From NCBI GenBank assembly GCA_028716145.1, contig JAQUQL010000006.1, positions 1 to 34,129 on the forward strand: a stretch of DNA of 34,129 bases, read 5' to 3'. Made by a program: the position numbers and the translations under genes. Below the pieces are notes generated by a model. That model made no database searches. It worked only from the letters and a program-made list of their open reading frames with translations, and was not told where the DNA came from. Source of the stretch: Dehalococcoidales bacterium. GTDB lineage: Bacteria; Chloroflexota; Dehalococcoidia; Dehalococcoidales; CSSed11-197. How positions within the stretch are numbered: position 1 is the first letter of the stretch; every line of letters begins with the position of its first letter. Shown in pieces: positions 19,128 to 27,390 of this stretch.

Positions 19128-19988
19128 CTACCAGGAATCCGAAATCTGTTTAAGCCTGGAGATTACTCCGGCAATGGTTTCATCATCAGTAGATGCGCCA
19201 GCGGTAACACCAACCCTCTTTTTACCTTTAAGAAGAGATGGGTCGATTTCCGCAGAAGTTTCGATCAGGTGAGTTTCTGTAATTTCAGCACACATATCCC
19301 TTAGGTGGCGCGTATTGGCACTGTGGCGCCCACCGATAACGTAAACCAAATCGCAACCGCTTGCCAGTTCAAGTGTTTCCGCCTGGCGGTGGCGGGAATC
19401 ATGACAGATAGTATCGATTATCCTTATCTCCCGGTCGCGGAATATAGGCGAATTAATAAGGCTGGCAACAAAATCAGCAAATCTGGACGGGGTCTGGGTT
19501 GTCTGTGAGAGTATCCCCAGCTTTTTGGGCAGTTGCCTCATTTCGACAATGCTGTTTATATCCAGGGTGGCGATACCCTCTCCCTGTGCCCAGCCGATTA
19601 TTCCCTTAACTTCAACATGGCCGGCATCCCCGAATACTATTACAAAGTAGCCCGCCTTATAAAGTCTGGCTGCTGCCTGTTGCGCCCGGGTGACGTAAGG
19701 ACAGGTAGTATCTATAATACCTACTTGCTTCTGTTTTATTTCATCTAAAACCCGGGGAGCTACTCCATGGGCGCTGATTACCACAGTTTTACCGCTGATT
19801 TCACTGATTCCATCAACAGCTCTTACGCCGTTTTCCTCCAGCTTTGCCTGTACCTGGCGGTTGTGTACAAGCGCGCCCAGTGTCTCAACTCCATTTTGAG
19901 AGTGAGATACTTCGGTAACACGCTCAATCGCCCTTCTCACCCCCTGGCAGAAACCTATATTGGAAGCAGTAACAATTTCAAACGGCAT
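19128..19988 (-). CDS. ispH: 4-hydroxy-3-methylbut-2-enyl diphosphate reductase
   Basis: IGFCQGVRRAIE, LGALVHNRQVQAKLEENGV, VISAHGVAP, DTTCPYVTRAQ, IDTICHDSRHRQAETLEL. Confidence 0.95.
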   Translation of the reverse strand: MPFEIVTASNIGFCQGVRRAIERVTEVSHSQNGVETLGALVHNRQVQAKLEENGVRAVDGISEISGKTVVISAHGVAPRVLDEIKQKQVGIIDTTCPYVTRAQQAAARLYKAGYFVIVFGDAGHVEVKGIIGWAQGEGIATLDINSIVEMRQLPKKLGILSQTTQTPSRFADFVASLINSPIFRDREIRIIDTICHDSRHRQAETLELASGCDLVYVIGGRHSANTRHLRDMCAEITETHLIETSAEIDPSLLKGKKRVGVTAGASTDDETIAGVISRLKQISDSW

Positions 19989-20154
19989 AACGCCCCCATT
20001 CACTTCTTCTAAAACAGATTATAACCCGGCAGAAGCTGTGTTGCCAAAAAACAAATATAAAATACGGTTGACTTTAACGCCGCAGCCAATCTAGAATACA
20101 AAGAAGGGCTGACCGGTTCAATACCCCTGGTATTGATACAGACTATAATGCTTT

Positions 20155-20541
20155 ATGGAGATACTGTTGAAACGAATAATTAAAGCTATTCTCCCCCTTC
20201 TTGTTATTGCAGGTCTGTTTGCAACCTCCTGCACTCTTGGTAACCCTTCTTACCTCGAGGGAAAGTTAACCATTCTGCCCGAACCGGGAGAGGGGGAAAG
20301 CCCTGCACTGGTCTACAGTGCCTGCCAGGTAATGGTTTATGATACTCAAACCGGCAAGCTCTCGCATGTTTTAGGCATCGATGATAGTGGCTATTACTCC
20401 ACCAAAATTCGCCCCGGAAGTTATGTTATTGATCTATATCGCATGGGGGCAATCGGCAAAACAAACGACGTCCCAAACGTAGTTCAAGTCGAAAGCGGGC
20501 AAACCCTGGTACTGGATATCGATCTGGATACCCGCCGTTAA
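20155..20541 (+). CDS. Putative lipoprotein of unknown function
   Basis: Signal/lipobox ILPLLVIAGLFATSC; beta-rich remainder (YDTQTGKLSHVLGIDDSGYYSTKIRPGSYVIDLYRMG). Confidence 0.7.
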   Translation: MEILLKRIIKAILPLLVIAGLFATSCTLGNPSYLEGKLTILPEPGEGESPALVYSACQVMVYDTQTGKLSHVLGIDDSGYYSTKIRPGSYVIDLYRMGAIGKTNDVPNVVQVESGQTLVLDIDLDTRR

Positions 20542-20560
20542 TATTTTAGAGGAAACGACA

Positions 20561-20986
20561 ATGAAAAAATATCTGGTACCTGTGATTCTTCTGGCTATGG
20601 CCAGCCTTTTTACAGCATCCTGCGGGAAAAATAACGGTGATGTTGCTGCAGTCCTCGGTCACGGCTTTCCCCTGGCTATAGGCCAAACAGCAATGATTGA
20701 TGGGGAAGAGCTTGAAATCAAGTTTATCGAGATCCTTGAAGATTCCCGCTGCCCGGCTGGAGCGCAGTGCGTATGGGAAGGAAGAGTTAGCGCCAGAGTT
20801 GAGTTTAAAGACAGTGCAGGTTCCTACAAAATGGTTCTGGTTCAGTCAGGTTCAGATAGCGGATATGTAGAAGAAAGTTATAAGGACTATCTCATCAGTT
20901 ATAAAATAACCCCATACCCCCAACAAAACGAAGAGATAGAAAAACAGAATTATCGTCTGCTGCTTACCATCCATCGCGATCAATAA
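20561..20986 (+). CDS. Putative lipoprotein with SRCPxxxxCVWEG motif
   Basis: MKKYLVPVILLAMASLFTASCGKNN lipobox; EILEDSRCPAGAQCVWEGRVSARVEF. Confidence 0.75.
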   Translation: MKKYLVPVILLAMASLFTASCGKNNGDVAAVLGHGFPLAIGQTAMIDGEELEIKFIEILEDSRCPAGAQCVWEGRVSARVEFKDSAGSYKMVLVQSGSDSGYVEESYKDYLISYKITPYPQQNEEIEKQNYRLLLTIHRDQ

Positions 20987-21095
20987 AAGTTTAACAGGAG
21001 GAAGTTTCCAACCCTAAAATACTGAAACTGTAAAACCTAACCTTTTATCATCTAAAGTCGTTATACATGATGAAGATAATAAAAGGAGGTCAAAA

Positions 21096-21209
21096 GTGGC
21101 AAACCCCCTTATAATGTGGCGCCGGATAGTTTATTATGTTACATGGGTATTGATGCCACCGGAAAAACGTTACGTTTATTTATGGAATCGGAGTAGAAAA
21201 CGTGTATAA
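21096..21209 (+). CDS. 37-aa small protein with EKRYxYLWxRxR motif
   Basis: AAAGGAGGT SD, GTG at 21096: MANPLIMWRRIVYYVTWVLMPPEKRYVYLWNRSRKRV. Too short for the ORF track; next gene carries the same motif. Confidence 0.65.
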   Translation: MANPLIMWRRIVYYVTWVLMPPEKRYVYLWNRSRKRV

Positions 21210-21240
21210 TACAGATGCAAACCAAAACCGGGAGGAAACA

Positions 21241-21438
21241 GTGGACGACAAAACCAAAAACACCCTCGTATTGCTTACCGGAGCCCTGGTAGTAGGTGGC
21301 TTTGTTGTATCACCGGTAGGCCGTAAGATAATATCGCGTGCCAAATGGCGGATGATGAGTGCTGAAAAGCGATACGCATATCTCTGGGAACGCACACGGC
21401 AAAGCCTCTACTCCACCCCTGCCAGTTCCGAGGCTTAA
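21241..21438 (+). CDS. 65-aa single-TM small protein with EKRYxYLWxRxR motif
   Basis: GGGAGG SD 5 nt before GTG 21241: MDDKTKNTLVLLTGALVVGGFVVSPVGRKIISRAKWRMMSAEKRYAYLWERTRQSLYSTPASSEA. In frame with ORF-track 21202..21438 but with a better-supported start. Confidence 0.65.
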   Translation: MDDKTKNTLVLLTGALVVGGFVVSPVGRKIISRAKWRMMSAEKRYAYLWERTRQSLYSTPASSEA

Positions 21439-21558
21439 CCAGAAATGCTGGATACTGGAACAATTAAACAGTCTAACGCCCTGTACAACCCCTGTTTTGC
21501 CGTTTTTGCACCGGTTAGAAGGGTATTTTTATAAACCAAGGTTAAAGGACAATAAAAC

Positions 21559-21593
21559 AAACCGCTCCAATAACAACGTGAGCGGTTTTTTTA
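21559..21593 (+). terminator. Rho-independent terminator
   Basis: AAACCGCTC-caataacaacgt-GAGCGGTTTTTTTA. Confidence 0.75.
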
Positions 21594-21752
21594 TTTTATC
21601 CCGATGCTGCCAGTTCCATTGCATTCAGGGCAGATTCTGGTTCCCATTTTTTCAGAGCGGGTAAGGGGCGCCCTGGGATTTGCACCCAGCGGAATACTTT
21701 TTGCCACTTTGCCAGTACCATTGCACAAAGGGCACTTTGAAAGTATTGACAT
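21591..21752 (-). CDS. 53-aa zinc-ribbon-like protein with two CxxCxGTG motifs (DnaJ-type)
   Basis: MSILSKCPLCNGTGKVAKSIPLGANPRAPLTRSEKMGTRICPECNGTGSIGIK; AGGGAG ahead of ATG at 21752. Confidence 0.7.
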   Translation of the reverse strand: MSILSKCPLCNGTGKVAKSIPLGANPRAPLTRSEKMGTRICPECNGTGSIGIK

Positions 21753-21829
21753 ACACTCCCTCTTCATCTCCATCGGTTTACCCGATTATACACCAGGTCA
21801 AACTGGAAAAGTATACCCGTGCTAACACC

Positions 21830-23179
21830 TTAAGACTGTTTTTTGTCATTACCGAACCGTTCTGGCCACCAGGACAGCAGCCGTTGCCTGACTCCCCGCT
21901 CAAAACCCTCTTCGCTCGGATGATAATATCTCCGGTTTTTTAGTGAATCGGGCAGATTTTGCTGGCGCACAAAGTGCCCCTCATACTGGTGAGCATATTT
22001 ATAACCCTTCCCATAGCCGGCTTCTTTCATAAGATTTGTCACTGCATTTCGCAGGTGGAGCGGCACTGGCTCACTGGATGAACGGGCAATATCGGCCTGA
22101 ACATTGGCGTAAGCTGCATATAAAGAATTACTTTTTGGCGCAGTAGCCAGGTAAACCACCAGCTCTGCTAAAGCTAGTTTGGCTTCCGGCATACCAACAA
22201 AATGAACCGCCTGCTGGGCCGCCATGGCAACCACTAAAGCCTGTGGATCTGCCATACCAACATCTTCAGTAGCAAAGCGAATCAACCGCCGGGCTATATA
22301 CAGAGGGTCCTCTCCGGCTTCAATCATACGGCCAAGCCAGTAAAGTGCACCGTCCGGATCAGAGCCGCGCATTGTTTTATGCAGGGCTGATATCGTATCG
22401 TAGTGGGCATCACCAGATTTATCGTATTTAAGTGCCCGGTGTCCAACCACGTCTTCAAGTATCGCCAGCGTCAGACGGCGGCGATTATGCTCATCCGGAG
22501 CGGTTGCGTTTGCAGCTGCTTCTAAAAAATTTAGCCCCTGCCTGGCATCATGGTCAGCTATGCTGACCAGCCAGTCCAGAGCATTTTCATCTACCACAAG
22601 ACCGAGCATTCCGATGCCTTTTTCGGAATCTCCGATCGCTCTTTGAAGAATCGTGCGTATTTCATCATCGCCAAGAGGGTGCAATATTATTACCTGGCAA
22701 CGGGATAAAAGTGGTGATATCACTTCAAAAGAAGGGTTTTCAGTGGTGGCCCCAATGAGGGTTACCGTGCCATCTTCAACGTAAGGTAAAACTGCATCCT
22801 GCTGGGCTTTATTAAAACGATGAATCTCATCAATAAACAATACGGTGCGCTGGCTGGTCAGCCCCAGGCGCTTTCCGGCTTCATCCATTACCTTTCTCAG
22901 ATCAGCTACTCCTGCACTAACAGCAGATACCGGAGAAAAAAACGAATGAGTGGTCTTGGCAATTATACTGGCCAGAGTAGTTTTCCCACTGCCTGGCGGT
23001 CCCCATAATATTGCAGATGGCAGTTTATCAGCTTCGATTGCCTGCCTGAAAGCCCTGCCTTTGCCAATTACGTGCCCCTGGCCAACAAACTCTTCAAAAC
23101 TTTGTGGCCTCATCCTGGCAGCCAGCGGTGCACTTTTTTGCTTCAAATCGCTAGCCCGGCCAGAGAACATATCCTGCAT
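21830..23179 (-). CDS. rarA: Replication-associated recombination protein A (RarA/MgsA AAA ATPase)
   Basis: LAARMRPQSFEEFVGQGHVIG, LWGPPGSGKTTLA, LFIDEIHRFNKAQQDAVLPYVEDGTVTLIGATTENPSFEV. Confidence 0.95.
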   Translation of the reverse strand: MQDMFSGRASDLKQKSAPLAARMRPQSFEEFVGQGHVIGKGRAFRQAIEADKLPSAILWGPPGSGKTTLASIIAKTTHSFFSPVSAVSAGVADLRKVMDEAGKRLGLTSQRTVLFIDEIHRFNKAQQDAVLPYVEDGTVTLIGATTENPSFEVISPLLSRCQVIILHPLGDDEIRTILQRAIGDSEKGIGMLGLVVDENALDWLVSIADHDARQGLNFLEAAANATAPDEHNRRRLTLAILEDVVGHRALKYDKSGDAHYDTISALHKTMRGSDPDGALYWLGRMIEAGEDPLYIARRLIRFATEDVGMADPQALVVAMAAQQAVHFVGMPEAKLALAELVVYLATAPKSNSLYAAYANVQADIARSSSEPVPLHLRNAVTNLMKEAGYGKGYKYAHQYEGHFVRQQNLPDSLKNRRYYHPSEEGFERGVRQRLLSWWPERFGNDKKQS

Positions 23180-23183
23180 TAGA

Positions 23184-23711
23184 TTACCTCAATTTCCGGC
23201 TGATGATTCCGGCAATTTCATCAGGCTTCCGTGAAGAAAAAACCAGTTTGGAGTATTTGCCTTCCTTGAGGGTAAGCTCAACAGTCGGCGCTGACAGGAT
23301 ATTAAACACTATGGACGGCTTTTTACCGGACCACGTAATTCGAATACCCCATCCACCATATCTTAAGCCCGGTTTTTCAACAACACTAACTTCAGCTATA
23401 TTAGAAAAAGGCTGACGGTGGCTGAAAAACCCATAACGGATATTTACTTCACTGCTGGTGAGGCTTATTTCTATTTTCCTCATCTTGAAAATCATTAACC
23501 CCAGGGGGGCAAAAACAACCAGCATGATAAGCCAGAGCCATGCAGGAGCATCATCAATCAAAGTTTCAGGATTTAAAACAGAGTATATGAAAAATCCCAG
23601 AAAAAGCAGGGTAAAGCCAATAAACAATCCCGCCAACCATAGATTAGCCCCAGAGGCTATCTCCTCTTCGTATTCTGTATCGCGGTAGATTATTGTATCT
23701 CGCATTTGCAA
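23184..23711 (-). CDS. Membrane protein with two TM helices and C-terminal beta-rich (PH-like) domain
   Basis: 175 aa; two hydrophobic helices then IEISLTSSEVNIRYGFFSHRQPFSNIAEVSVVEKPGLRYGGWGIR. Confidence 0.65.
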   Translation of the reverse strand: MQMRDTIIYRDTEYEEEIASGANLWLAGLFIGFTLLFLGFFIYSVLNPETLIDDAPAWLWLIMLVVFAPLGLMIFKMRKIEISLTSSEVNIRYGFFSHRQPFSNIAEVSVVEKPGLRYGGWGIRITWSGKKPSIVFNILSAPTVELTLKEGKYSKLVFSSRKPDEIAGIISRKLR

Positions 23712-23791
23712 CCCGGTTTCTTAATTATTTTTAACCACCTGTTTAACTCTCATGGCATGCCCTTGTGTCCAGTTGACGCTTGCCAGTTAAT

Positions 23792-25114
23792 TTAGCGAAA
23801 TCTCTTAACTTCAAAACGATACAGGGTAAGGGGTTCATGTGAACCGATACCCGCCTTCATCCGGCAAATCTCAATTTGTTTTTCAACTGTGTTTACACCT
23901 TCCAGGTCAGGCAGCAGCAACCCCCGGCGCACCCCGGCTTCAACAATAACACCGTATCTAACCGGATCCAACTCGCTTTCATCATCAACCAGTTCCGGTT
24001 CGGTAAGCACATCAACACTGTAATCCAAATCAGCCAGCTCCTGTACCGATACCGGGGAAAACCGGGGGTCTTCCATGGCAGCGTTTATGGCATTGGCTAT
24101 GATCTCTTCGGCTACATTCTTTTTGGCAGGGGCAAAAGTGCCAATGCACCCCCTCAGCTCGCGCCCTTTGTGCAAACTAACAAAAACTCCGGCTTTTTCT
24201 GCCATTTCGGGGGTTAGTTCCGCAGGTGGTTTTATAACCTGCCTTTGCTTAACAAATGTCTCAACAGCACCTTTGGCCAGTGAGACCAGCGGATGCAGCA
24301 CCTTGGGGCTGATTATAATACCGGCATAACCCACAACATCAGAGTAGTTGCCGGTAGTTTCACCGCTGGTTTGGTAATCCACCAGCTCGGCAACCCCTCC
24401 ACCCAATTCCTTCACTGCCCGAATCAAACAGGCTACCGGACCTGCTCCACACATGCTGACATGATATTTACTCACCACCTGCAGCATTAAGTCTTCATCC
24501 ATCTCAAGTATTGCTTCAATTACTTTCATATCTTTATCACGAGCAGTGTCATGCGGTTCATAGTGAGTCATATCGCTTGAGGCCAGAATTAACACACTGC
24601 CTTCGCATCCTTTTACACCCCTGGCGATGGCTTGACCAATCTCTTTATATGCCGATGCTGGTGCTGCCGCGGTTAGTACAACAGGCACAATCTTGATATC
24701 GGGTTTAAGATACTGAAGCAGCGGCAACTGCACCTCGATAGAATGCTCACGTAAATGAGCCGCAGAATCTTCTTCCAGATAACGCGAAAATCCAATAATG
24801 CTCCGGGCCAACTGCTCATCAACCTCTACTGTTCCCAGGGGAGTTTGCCAGGATTCTTCAACCGCTACTGAGAACGGCTTGCCCATCCCGGTATGGTTAC
24901 GGCCAATTATAACTGCTGTTTGCGGAAGCTCAATCTTTGATAATACCTTACCCGCAACCTTGCCTGAATAAATATAACCAGCATGAGGCAACACAGCACC
25001 GAAAACCCTGCGTTTCTCCTGGTTTTTGTCAATCATTTCACCCATGTTGTCCAGCAGCTCTTCGCGATCAGCAGGGTAGAAACTCCCGGCTGCAACTTCT
25101 CGTCTTAACATCAC
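23792..25114 (-). CDS. Fused AmmeMemoRadiSam proteins B and A: N-terminal MEMO-like, C-terminal AMMECR1
   Basis: MEMO half: REVAAGSFYPADREELLDNM...AVLPHAGYIYSGKVAG...VIIGRNHTGMG...ASSDMTHYEPHD. AMMECR1 half: AGVFVSLHKGRELRGCIGTFAP...NAINAAMEDPRFSPVSVQEL. Confidence 0.93.
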   Translation of the reverse strand: MMLRREVAAGSFYPADREELLDNMGEMIDKNQEKRRVFGAVLPHAGYIYSGKVAGKVLSKIELPQTAVIIGRNHTGMGKPFSVAVEESWQTPLGTVEVDEQLARSIIGFSRYLEEDSAAHLREHSIEVQLPLLQYLKPDIKIVPVVLTAAAPASAYKEIGQAIARGVKGCEGSVLILASSDMTHYEPHDTARDKDMKVIEAILEMDEDLMLQVVSKYHVSMCGAGPVACLIRAVKELGGGVAELVDYQTSGETTGNYSDVVGYAGIIISPKVLHPLVSLAKGAVETFVKQRQVIKPPAELTPEMAEKAGVFVSLHKGRELRGCIGTFAPAKKNVAEEIIANAINAAMEDPRFSPVSVQELADLDYSVDVLTEPELVDDESELDPVRYGVIVEAGVRRGLLLPDLEGVNTVEKQIEICRMKAGIGSHEPLTLYRFEVKRFR

Positions 25115-26142
25115 ACACTCCCCTTCTTGGTCCTGATATTTAAGTTAACACCACAATAACCGCAGTGTCCGTCTATTAATTTGCCGATTTCTGTGCGGTA
25201 ACCCTGCCTGGAGACAATCAATCTTCCACAATTATAGCAATAAGTATTTTCATGGCCACTACCGGCTACATTGCCAATGTATATAAATTTGAGCCCAGCT
25301 TCACTTCCTATCCTCACTGCCCTTTCCAGTGTTTCAAGCGGAGTTGCTCCAACCCCGCTCATTTGATCGCAGGGATGGAAACGGGTAACATGCCAGGGGG
25401 TAAGTTCACCCAGTTTTTCCTTTATCCAGTTTGCGATTCCTTTTAGCTGGGCATCATCGTCGTTCATGCCCGGGACAATGTTAGTTATTATTTCCACATG
25501 CATGCCCCAGTGCTTTAAGGCACGCTCAGCGCTCAGAAGTATACTCTGCCAATTTTTTATCCCACACCATTTCTGGTAAAACCCATCGCTAAAACCTTTT
25601 ACGTCGACTCTCCATGCGTCTAAATAAGGCCCAATCAAGTCCAGCGCTTCGGGCGTAATAAATCCATTGGTTACATAAACGGCATAAAGCCCTTTTTCCT
25701 TTGCCAAACGGGCGGTGTCAAGCGTATATTCAAACCACACGGTTGGTTCATTATATGTCCACGCAATTCCTTCAGCGCCGATGTTTACTGCCATGCGCAC
25801 CGCATCTTCGGGCGGCACTTTTTGGACGGAACCTGGAATACCGCAACCTACCTCTGTTGAAATTTGCCAGTTCTGGCAATCCCGGCAGCTGAAATTGCAA
25901 CCCCAGCTCCCCATGGAGAAAACTTTTGATCCGGGATAAAAGTGGTTGAGGGGCTTCTTTTCAACCGGATCTGCAGCGATAGAAGAAGGCAGCGCATAAT
26001 TCAAGCTGTACAGCCTGCCTGCCTGATTCAGATACATGCCGCAGGCGCCGGCTTTACCGGGATTGATCTGGCAGCGCCAGGTGCATATGTTGCACTTAAC
26101 CCTTCCCTGCTCCAGGCTCTCATACAATAAAGCTTCATGCAT
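25111..26142 (-). CDS. AmmeMemoRadiSam system radical SAM enzyme
   Basis: CNICTWRCQINPGKAGACGMYLN...FSMGSWGCNFSCRDCQNWQIS (CxxxCxxC), AEGIAWTYNEPTVWFEY; C-terminal CYNCGRLIV...CGYCGVNL zinc-type Cys pairs. Confidence 0.93.
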   Translation of the reverse strand: MHEALLYESLEQGRVKCNICTWRCQINPGKAGACGMYLNQAGRLYSLNYALPSSIAADPVEKKPLNHFYPGSKVFSMGSWGCNFSCRDCQNWQISTEVGCGIPGSVQKVPPEDAVRMAVNIGAEGIAWTYNEPTVWFEYTLDTARLAKEKGLYAVYVTNGFITPEALDLIGPYLDAWRVDVKGFSDGFYQKWCGIKNWQSILLSAERALKHWGMHVEIITNIVPGMNDDDAQLKGIANWIKEKLGELTPWHVTRFHPCDQMSGVGATPLETLERAVRIGSEAGLKFIYIGNVAGSGHENTYCYNCGRLIVSRQGYRTEIGKLIDGHCGYCGVNLNIRTKKGSV

Positions 26143-26232
26143 ATACAGCCTCTCTGTATAATTATAACATTCCTGAGCAGCAAGAGGGCAAAAAATTCAG
26201 ATAAGCCTTAGCACAGAAAAACATATCGGGCT

Positions 26233-27138
26233 TTATGCCAGGTAAATAATAGCAATGCCGACAATTATAAAAAGCACGGCAACAAATTTGTATCCAAGCG
26301 CGCGCCTGTCGGACTGCCAAAAAACAAACCCGGGAAACAGCCGGCTCAAAATAATTGCAACACCAAACACAAACACCGGGCGCGAAGCGAGAATGGTTGA
26401 AACCAGCGAAATAGGGCCGTTTTTCATCGCCCAGAAACCCAGCATGGAAGCACCAAGCACAAGGCTCTCGTTTAATACCAGCAATGCGGTTGCCTTGCGC
26501 GGATTTTCTATGTTCTTATAGCTTCTGATTACGCTTGGCCTGAGTGAGATACACAGGGAAATCACTACCAGCACCAGCATGCTGACCCAGTAAAGAGTAA
26601 ATGAGGATATTTCTTCCAGAGCGTATTTGGCGGAAAGATCGGACCCGGCAAAAAGCAATGCAGCTATTATCAACAGAGGGAAATTTTTACCCAACCATCT
26701 GCCGTTGCCGCTGGATCTGGGGCGCAAGGCAACCGTGGCGGCACCAAAAACCACAACAATAATCGCCAGCCACTGCCAGATGTTCAGGGTTTCACCCAGC
26801 AAGGGCATAGCCGCAAGAGCAACAAATACAGGGTAGGTATAGATAAGCGGCACCACCCCAACTACTTCTTCACTCTTGAAGCTGAAAATCATAAGTAAAA
26901 CTGCTCCTGCTCTCATCAATGCAGAAACAAGAGCGCTTGCCACTATCGTAGAGGCCAGGCCTTCAGGAAACGGAAAAAGATAGACAAAAGGCTGGATCAA
27001 AACCAGTATGACTATGGAAAAAGCCAGCAAAAAAGCCCTCACGCCGGGCATTCGCCGGGCTACCAGATGGCTGTCCAGATTGTTTATAAGGCCGTATATT
27101 AAAGAAGCGCCAAGAGCAGCAACAATCCAGTTAACCAA
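26233..27138 (-). CDS. EamA/DMT family transporter
   Basis: About 10 TM helices in two repeats; PLIYTYPVFVALAAMPLLGETLNIWQWLAIIVVVFGA. Confidence 0.85.
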   Translation of the reverse strand: MVNWIVAALGASLIYGLINNLDSHLVARRMPGVRAFLLAFSIVILVLIQPFVYLFPFPEGLASTIVASALVSALMRAGAVLLMIFSFKSEEVVGVVPLIYTYPVFVALAAMPLLGETLNIWQWLAIIVVVFGAATVALRPRSSGNGRWLGKNFPLLIIAALLFAGSDLSAKYALEEISSFTLYWVSMLVLVVISLCISLRPSVIRSYKNIENPRKATALLVLNESLVLGASMLGFWAMKNGPISLVSTILASRPVFVFGVAIILSRLFPGFVFWQSDRRALGYKFVAVLFIIVGIAIIYLA

Positions 27139-27292
27139 ATCACCCCTCCTTCGGCACTTAAACTTAAAACCAAGTTTACCCCTTACTGCCTGCCAGTGTA
27201 AATCGGAATCAACTGAAGGTCATCGCCAACTTTTGTTTCAGCTTGGCTGGGGATGCTGTTGTTATTTAATATATCAGTAATAGAATCGTGTA

Positions 27293-27321
27293 TTGTTTTT
27301 TACAGATTTGGAATATATAAT
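27293..27321 (+). promoter_or_regulatory. Sigma70-type promoter upstream of the multihaem cytochrome
   Basis: TTGTTT (27293-27298), 17 nt, TATAAT (27316-27321). Confidence 0.4.
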
Positions 27322-27390
27322 AGGCTAAATTAATCAATGGTCAGCCCCGGTAAATACAGACACTTAAATACTTGCTTAAGGAGTAGGCCT

